From: Phocoena phocoena
Lineage: Eukaryota > Chordata > Mammalia > Artiodactyla > Phocoenidae
Reading direction: 5' to 3'
Assembly (NCBI RefSeq): GCF_963924675.1
Contig: NC_089232.1
Span: 54,023,229-54,087,228, forward strand
DNA length: 64,000 nucleotides
Made by a program: the position numbers and the translations under genes. Positions 58,610 to 64,000 of the stretch are shown here, in pieces. The notes below the pieces were generated by a model. The model was not told the DNA's origin and searched no databases. It saw only the letters and a program-made list of their open reading frames with translations. The stretch's first letter is position 1, and each line of letters opens with the position of its first letter.

Positions 58610-59290
58610 GCTGATGAGCTCTGGGACCTGGTCTCGCTCGCCAGCCATTTGGCACTAGTACTAGGACACCCCAGGCCAGGCATCTAGCTGGGTGGGACAC
58701 GGCCATACCCACCAGCAGGTTGGCTGCTGAGAGTCACCTGAATCTGCAGTCTCCCTGAGACCTGGCCTTGCCCACCAGAGGGCCCAGGACCTGTCCCCAC
58801 TCACCAGTGGGCCAGCACTAGCCCTGGGACCAGCCTCACCCACCAGTGGGGTTACATGAGCCCTGGGGCCACAGTGGCCCCATAGCCAGCCATGTCAAGA
58901 CCTGGCCCACCTACCCAGCAGGCCAATACCAGCTCCAAGACACCATGGATCCCACAGCCATCATTGCCAGGAACCAGCCTCACCCACCAGCAGGCTGACC
59001 CTAGCTCCAGGACCCCCGACCCTACAGCCAGCTAACCTGGGATCCAGCTTGCCAACCAGTGACCCAGCACTAGCCCAAGCACCCCCGTCCCTCCCACGAG
59101 CTCTGTAGCCAGCTGCCTTGTGACATCGCCCTGCTCCACCAGTGGGCTGGCACCAAGACCAGGACTCCCTTGGCCATGCAGCCAGTCATGCCAGGACCCA
59201 ATCCTGCCCACCAGAGCCTGGCAGCCTCTGCACTAGGCAGGGCCTGACCACCAGCTGGACCAGAGGCCAACCACACCTACCAGCACACCC
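58610..59290 (+). repeat. Degenerate GC-rich tandem repeat in L1 5' UTR
   Basis: The phrase CACCCACCAG, followed by GGC and GCACTAGC or CCCTAGCTCC variants, recurs about every 60-110 bases at least seven times. It is much more GC-rich than the surroundings. Confidence 0.65.
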
Positions 59291-60047
59291 ACAGTACCCT
59301 CTGACACAACAGGACTCAGGCAGCTCACACAGAGGGAACTCCTAGAGCATATAGCTCTGGTGACCACAAGGGAGGGTGCTGCTGAGCCCCACAGGGTGTT
59401 TCCTACATAAGACCACTTCTCCAAGACTGGAAAATGCAACCAACCTACCAAATACATAGAAATAAAAACAGTGAATCAGGCAAAAGGAGGCAACAGAGGA
59501 ATATTCTAACAAACATTTAGAGAAGAGTTAACACCTATTTTTCTCAAACTATTCCAAAGCAGAGGAAGGAATGCTTCTGAAATCATTCTATGAGGCCAGC
59601 ATCATCCTGATACCAAAACCAGGTAAAGATATCACACACAAACACAAATTACAGGCAAATATCACTGATGAACATAGATGTAAAAATCCTCATCAAAATG
59701 AATTCAATAGTATATTAAAAAGATCATACACCATGATCAAGTGGGATTTATTCCAAGGATGCAAAGATGGTTCAGTATTCACAAATCAAATGATACATCA
59801 CATTAACAAAATGAAGAATAAAAATCATATGATCATCTCAATAGGTACAGAAAAAGGTTTTGTAAAAACTCAAGATCGATTTATGACAAAAACTCTTAAC
59901 AAAGTGGGTATAGAGGAAATGTATCTCAACATAATAAAGACCATATATGACAAGCCCATAGTGAACATCATACTAAACAGTGAAAAACTGAAAGCATTTG
60001 CTCTAAGATCAAGAACAAGACAAGGATGTCCACTCTTGTCACTTTTT

Positions 60048-60255
60048 TTTTTTTTTTTTTGGCAGTACGCGGGCCTCTCACTGTTGTGGCCTCTCCCATT
60101 GCGGAGCACAGGCTCTGGATGCACAGGCTCAGCAGCCATGGCTCACGGGCCCAGCCGCTCCACGGCATGTGGGATCCTCCCGGGCCGGGGCATGGACCCA
60201 CGTCCCCTGCATCGGCAGGCGGACTTCCAACCACTGCGCCACAAGGGAAGCCTCA
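60048..60255 (-). mobile_element. CHR SINE inside L1 ORF2, antisense
   Basis: Poly-T, GGCAGTACGCGGGCCTCTC to CCACAAGGGAAGCC. Duplication TCTTGYCACTTTTT at 60034-60047 and 60256-60269 (one mismatch). It is translated through in a fortuitous open frame with L1 ORF2. Confidence 0.92.
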
Positions 60256-60489
60256 TCTTGCCACTTTTTATTCAACATAGTATTGGCAGTCCTAGCCATA
60301 GCAATCAGATAAGAAAAAGAAATAAAAGGAATCCAAATTGGAAGGGGAGAAGTAAAACGGTCACTGCACATGACATATAAAATCCTAAAGATGCCACAAA
60401 AAAACTACTAGAACTCATCAATAAATTCAGTAAAGTGCTCTCCTCTCTTCTTGTGGGTGGAGTTACAATTTCATGGTAACTTATCTTCA

Positions 60490-60675
60490 CTAGCACAGTG
60501 AAATGGGAAAGTCTGGGGCCAAATAGACATGTGTTTGAATCCCAGATCAGCCAGTTCTAAGCTTTGTGGTCTTGGGTAATTCATTCAGCCTCTTTAGATG
60601 GATCTCAGCTTTTTCATCGGCTACACTTACTTCATAGTGTTGTTATGAAGATTAAATAAAATACACATAAATTTT
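60490..60675 (+). repeat. MIR
   Basis: 'tgtttgaatcccagatcagc', 'ttctaagctttgtggtcttg' and 'atgaagattaaataaaatac' give the MIR order. Confidence 0.7.
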
Positions 60676-61765
60676 AGTTAAATTTAAACGATTTAAATTT
60701 AATTAAATAGCATATACAAATTACCTACCAGTGGCAATAGGCTCCTCCTGTAAAGGTTGGTTAGGTTCCTCCCCAGCAAAGAGCTTTGCAGAGCAAGGCC
60801 TATGTCACTGATAAAAGTTGCTACTGTTACCATTATAATTATAATAATAACAATTACTATCAAGTATTAAGTATCAGGACAATGGGGTCTACTCACTACA
60901 TTTACAGAACTAAAGGGAACCTCTCAAATTATTCTTCACAAAACAAGAATGATCTGCTTAAAGGTAATTTCTCCATCCTCAGTTATCCCAAGAGGCAACT
61001 GGAAAGTTCTCTCACTAAATAAGAAATACTAGTTTTAATAAATATTAGTTCTAAAATATTAGTACTAAAACTAATAAATATTAGTTCTCTTTCATAGTAA
61101 AAACTGGCAAGAAGCGGCAATTCATAATATCTACCATCATATACTTCTTGCTTCTATTTCTTCTATTTCCACTTTAAAAATATATTTGTTTAATTTGAAT
61201 AAGACCATGAGGACAAGGACTCTTAGTTCTTCCAAGTTCTACTTAATGATAATACTTTTACTTGAATCATAATTGATCATTTGTTAGTCCTTAATTAGTA
61301 ACTCAGCTTTAAATCGGGGGAAATGATCTCAATATAGGGAGCACCACAAGTTGTATAGGTTCTAGTCACTGATGTTAGTCATGTCCTTATCTACTCCTTA
61401 TAACGAAGAATGAAAAATTGTGGAACTAAATCTTCAACAGAAGTGAATTTGATTTGTTGGACTATTTTAACAAGAGTAGTAGTCATCTTTGGTTACTTGC
61501 TAAATATAAAAAAGTATAGTCTTATAGAAGGGGAAACAAAACAGAAGTAAAACCTACTCTCTGAAATTTACACTTGTAACTAAGGCAAACTTTACCAAGC
61601 AAAGTCATAATCGAATACATGAAATATTTTGTTAGCTATCTTGGACAAATATCTTCATATTTTCTAGGAATGAGAGATTTTTTGTACACAGTTCATCACA
61701 CAGAGTCACAGAATATGCATACCCTGATTTTCTGATATGGAGCCTTCCTAATGAACACTTTATTA
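60676..61765. other. Intergenic stretch, nothing recognised
   Basis: AT-rich sequence with short repeats of TATTAGTTCTAAAATATTAG type near 61030-61085. No gene seen. Confidence 0.4.
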
Positions 61766-61769
61766 TTGT

Positions 61770-62500
61770 AGGGGAGGAATAATATCTTTCTCCTCTACCC
61801 TTTTAAGTTCTCGACTGAGACCCCTGTAACAAAAGGCATATTAACAAGAAAGAAGCACACAAATTCATATAATGTAAGTTTTTTTTTTTTATAAATTTAT
61901 TTTCTTTTATTTATTTTTGGCTGAGTTGGGTCTTTGTTACTGTGCGCGGGCTTTCTCTAGTTGCAGCAAGAGGGGGCTACTCTTTGTTGTGGTGCGCTGG
62001 CTTCTCATTGCGGTGGCTTCTCTTGTTGCGGAGCACGGGCTCTACGCGTGCAGGCTTCATTAGTTGTGGTTCACAGGCTCTTGAGCACAGGCTCAGTAGT
62101 TGTGGCGTATGGGCTTAGCTGCTCCGTGGCACGTGGGATCTTCTCAGACCAGGGCTCGAACCCATGTCCCCTGCATTGGCAGGTGGATTCTTAACCACTG
62201 CGCCACCAGGGAAGCCTTTATATAATGTAAGTTTTATCACAAGAGCCTTCATAAGGGAATGAGAACCCGAAGAAACGGGTTTTTATGCTAAGTTTGCTGA
62301 AGAATGGAAAGAAATAATAGGACAAAGGGTATGAGGTAAGTGTAGGAAACTGGAGAAACTTAGCAAGGCTAATATCTATTCAGAGTCCTCTCTGTGTCCC
62401 TTTGTCTTCAGAGATAAAGATGCTCCTTCCCTCCTGGTATGGGGAGGGCATAAATCTCTCACAAGAGGGTTTTATGACCTGCTTCAGGGAAGGTCAGAAC
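61770..62500. repeat. Possible LTR-like repeat around the SINE
   Basis: 61770-61866 and 62236-62500 join when the SINE is removed and read like an old LTR-type dispersed repeat ('ccctcctggtatggggaggg'). Family not assignable by eye. Confidence 0.3.
61883..62219 (-). mobile_element. CHR SINE, long form, antisense
   Basis: T-rich start with TTTATTTTTGGCTGAGTTGG, CCACCAGGGAAGCC end. Duplication ATATAATGTAAGTTTT at 61867-61882 and 62220-62235. Confidence 0.92.
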
Positions 62501-62706
62501 ATCCTTACTGCATGTGCCATTTCTCAAATTCCTTCAGCTTAAAATGTTCAATATGCCAAGGTGCCATATTTTGGGGTAACATGTCCTGAACCCCATCATT
62601 ACCATTATTAGTTCTCTTCATAGAAGTACCTATGTTATTTGAGTCTACGAACGCTTTGTCAAAACAAGTAGTGGATTTGCTTTGGGGGGTGTTTATAATT
62701 TCCAAC

Positions 62707-62910
62707 CAGGGTCAGCAAACTTTTGTCCCAGGTCAAATCCAGCCCAATACATGTTTCTGTAAATGAAGTTTTATTTGAATACATCCACTTGCGCTTGTTT
62801 ATATCTGTGGCTCCTTGCCACAATAGAAGAGTTGAGAGACAGAGACCATTTGGTCCTCAAAGCCTAAAATATTTACTCTCTGGACCTTTACAGACAAAGT
62901 TTGTCAACCT
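62707..62910. mobile_element. hAT-type MITE, second copy
   Basis: Starts CAGGGTCAGCAAACTTTTG and ends 'gacaaagtttgtcaacct'. The interior contains 'aagttttatttgaatac'. Same family as 9349-9552. Confidence 0.65.
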
Positions 62911-62978
62911 AGACCTACAAATAAAGAGCAATAACTAAATATGTTAAGGGATTATTATTTGTAAGAAGTTATCACTCT

Positions 62979-63319
62979 GGGCTTCCCTGGTGGCGCAGTG
63001 GTTAAGTATCCGTCTGCCAATACAGGGGACACAGGTTCGAGCCCTGGTCTGGGAAGATCCCACATGCCACGGAGCAACTAAGTCCGTGCGCCACAACTAC
63101 TGAGCTCTAGAGACTCCGCCACAACTACTGAGCATGTGTGCCACAACTACTGAAGCCCGCACTCCTAGAGTCCGTGCTCCACAACAAAAGAAGCCACCGC
63201 AATGAGAAGCCTGCGCACCGCAACAAGGAGTAGCCCCCGCTCGCCACAACTAGAGAAAGCCTGCGCGCAGTAACAAAGACCCAACGCAGCCAAAAATAAA
63301 AAAATAAAATAAATTGAAA
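62979..63319 (+). mobile_element. CHR SINE, long form
   Basis: GGGCTTCCCTGGTGGCGC head, AAAATAAAAAAATAAAATAA tail. Duplication AAGTTATCACTC at 62966-62977 and 63320-63331. Confidence 0.92.
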
Positions 63320-63331
63320 AAGTTATCACTC

Positions 63332-64000
63332 CAAAAGCCTCTAAGGATGCAACCCTAAGCCTATATACCTTTGTACCAGAAAAGCAATAGTCTTGCTTTA
63401 AAAAGTAGAATTCTACTTTCCTAAGCTTGAGGAAACACCAAAATGAAAGTCAAAATTAAAATGGAGGCACTCTACTCCTTATACGTAGTAAATGAAATTG
63501 TTTTTGGTTTGGGGAATGTTGCATTAGTGAGGATGCCATGCAAAAGAGAGAGTTCTAAAAGGTTACAAAACTGTGGCTCTTGAGGAAATCAACTATGGGC
63601 ATCTTCTATAGCTGGATTTCAATAAAAATTTTAATTACTCTTACAAAATTTTAACTTTATGTTTTATTAGTAAGCCTTCCTGATTGTTGGGAGAGGGTAG
63701 CAGATGGGATTATATAATAAAGTGGACTTGATCAATTTATATCCATCAACATCATATAATTCAGTCCATTTAAATAGATTACTTGGCAAAATTTCCTGAT
63801 CATCCAACCCCATCAGCACAGCAGCTGCTCAAGAAAACCATTAAGTAATCAAATAAAAAATACATTCATATATACAGATAACTACTAAATAAATACATAA
63901 ATAGTAAATCCCTGGTGTTACTTACCCTAAGCAGGTCACATAGAGGAGCGCATGTGAAAAGTAACTCGGTATAAAATTTGGACTATTCTTCTCTTGTGAA
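63332..64000. other. Intergenic stretch to window end
   Basis: AT-rich, no gene or named repeat recognised. PPM1B, the expected next gene upstream of SLC3A1 in mammals, is not reached. Confidence 0.4.

Larger units (their letters stand above)
57505..60436 (+). mobile_element. L1 with 5' UTR, internal deletion and three nested SINEs
   Basis: Starts GGCCAAGATGGCAGAGTAGG, the typical mammalian L1 5' end. 5' UTR text runs to about 59505. ORF1 and the front of ORF2, including the endonuclease, are missing. The sequence resumes in reverse-transcriptase text at about 59510 (frame opening MLLKSFYEASIILIPKPGKD at 59571) and stops inside ORF2 near 60436. SINEs at 57675, 58162 and 60048 interrupt it. 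It cannot move. Confidence 0.85.

Noticed and set aside
59571..60380. 269-codon open frame with reverse-transcriptase homology
   Set aside because: L1 ORF2 fragment read through an inserted SINE; lacks endonuclease and ends early.
61770..62500. Retroviral provirus
   Set aside because: Only a vague LTR-like pattern; no gag, pol or env reading frames, primer-binding site or paired LTR.
47985..64000. Search for PPM1B exons upstream of SLC3A1
   Set aside because: PPM1B is the expected neighbour in mammals, but no phosphatase exon could be recognised on the - strand; it probably lies beyond the window.

Overview
This window is vertebrate nuclear DNA, almost certainly from a cetacean (whale or dolphin). 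Coding sequence is split into short GT-AG exons. The non-coding sequence is full of tRNA-Glu-type CHR SINEs, with the typical 'GGGCTTCCCTGGTGG' head and A-rich tail, and of cetartiodactyl-style L1 3' ends. The species call is an inference from these repeats. Nothing bacterial, phage or CRISPR-like is present.

Two genes lie tail to tail. PREPL (prolyl endopeptidase-like) runs on the + strand: the window opens inside an exon and holds the last eight coding exons (1-56 to 15538-15627). These encode the 360 C-terminal residues, including the whole catalytic triad. SLC3A1 (rBAT, heavy chain of the b0,+ cystine/dibasic amino acid transporter) runs on the - strand and is complete. Its ten coding exons run from ATG at 47664 to the stop at 16364 and sum to 2058 bp, or 685 codons plus stop, the same length as I recall for human rBAT. 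The two stop codons are 736 bp apart. This is the PREPL-SLC3A1 pair deleted in human hypotonia-cystinuria syndrome.

Region by region: 1-15.6 kb is the PREPL 3' half, with an antisense processed SNX6 pseudogene in one intron, itself split by an L1 3' end. 15.6-16.4 kb is the convergent 3' UTR zone. 16.2-47.7 kb is SLC3A1, whose largest intron (about 11 kb, 30199-41300) carries SINEs, L2, old L1 and a Tigger-like DNA transposon. 47.7-64 kb is intergenic sequence upstream of SLC3A1 with a TATA-like box near the gene, dense nested SINEs and L1s, and no exon that I can recognise.

I found no previously undescribed biological system. The observations most worth checking are a changed set of N-glycosylation sequons in rBAT, a SINE joined to an L1 3' end inside one target-site duplication, an L1 copy with an apparent 3' transduction, an internally deleted L1 carrying three SINEs, and a Tigger-like transposon with clear terminal inverted repeats.
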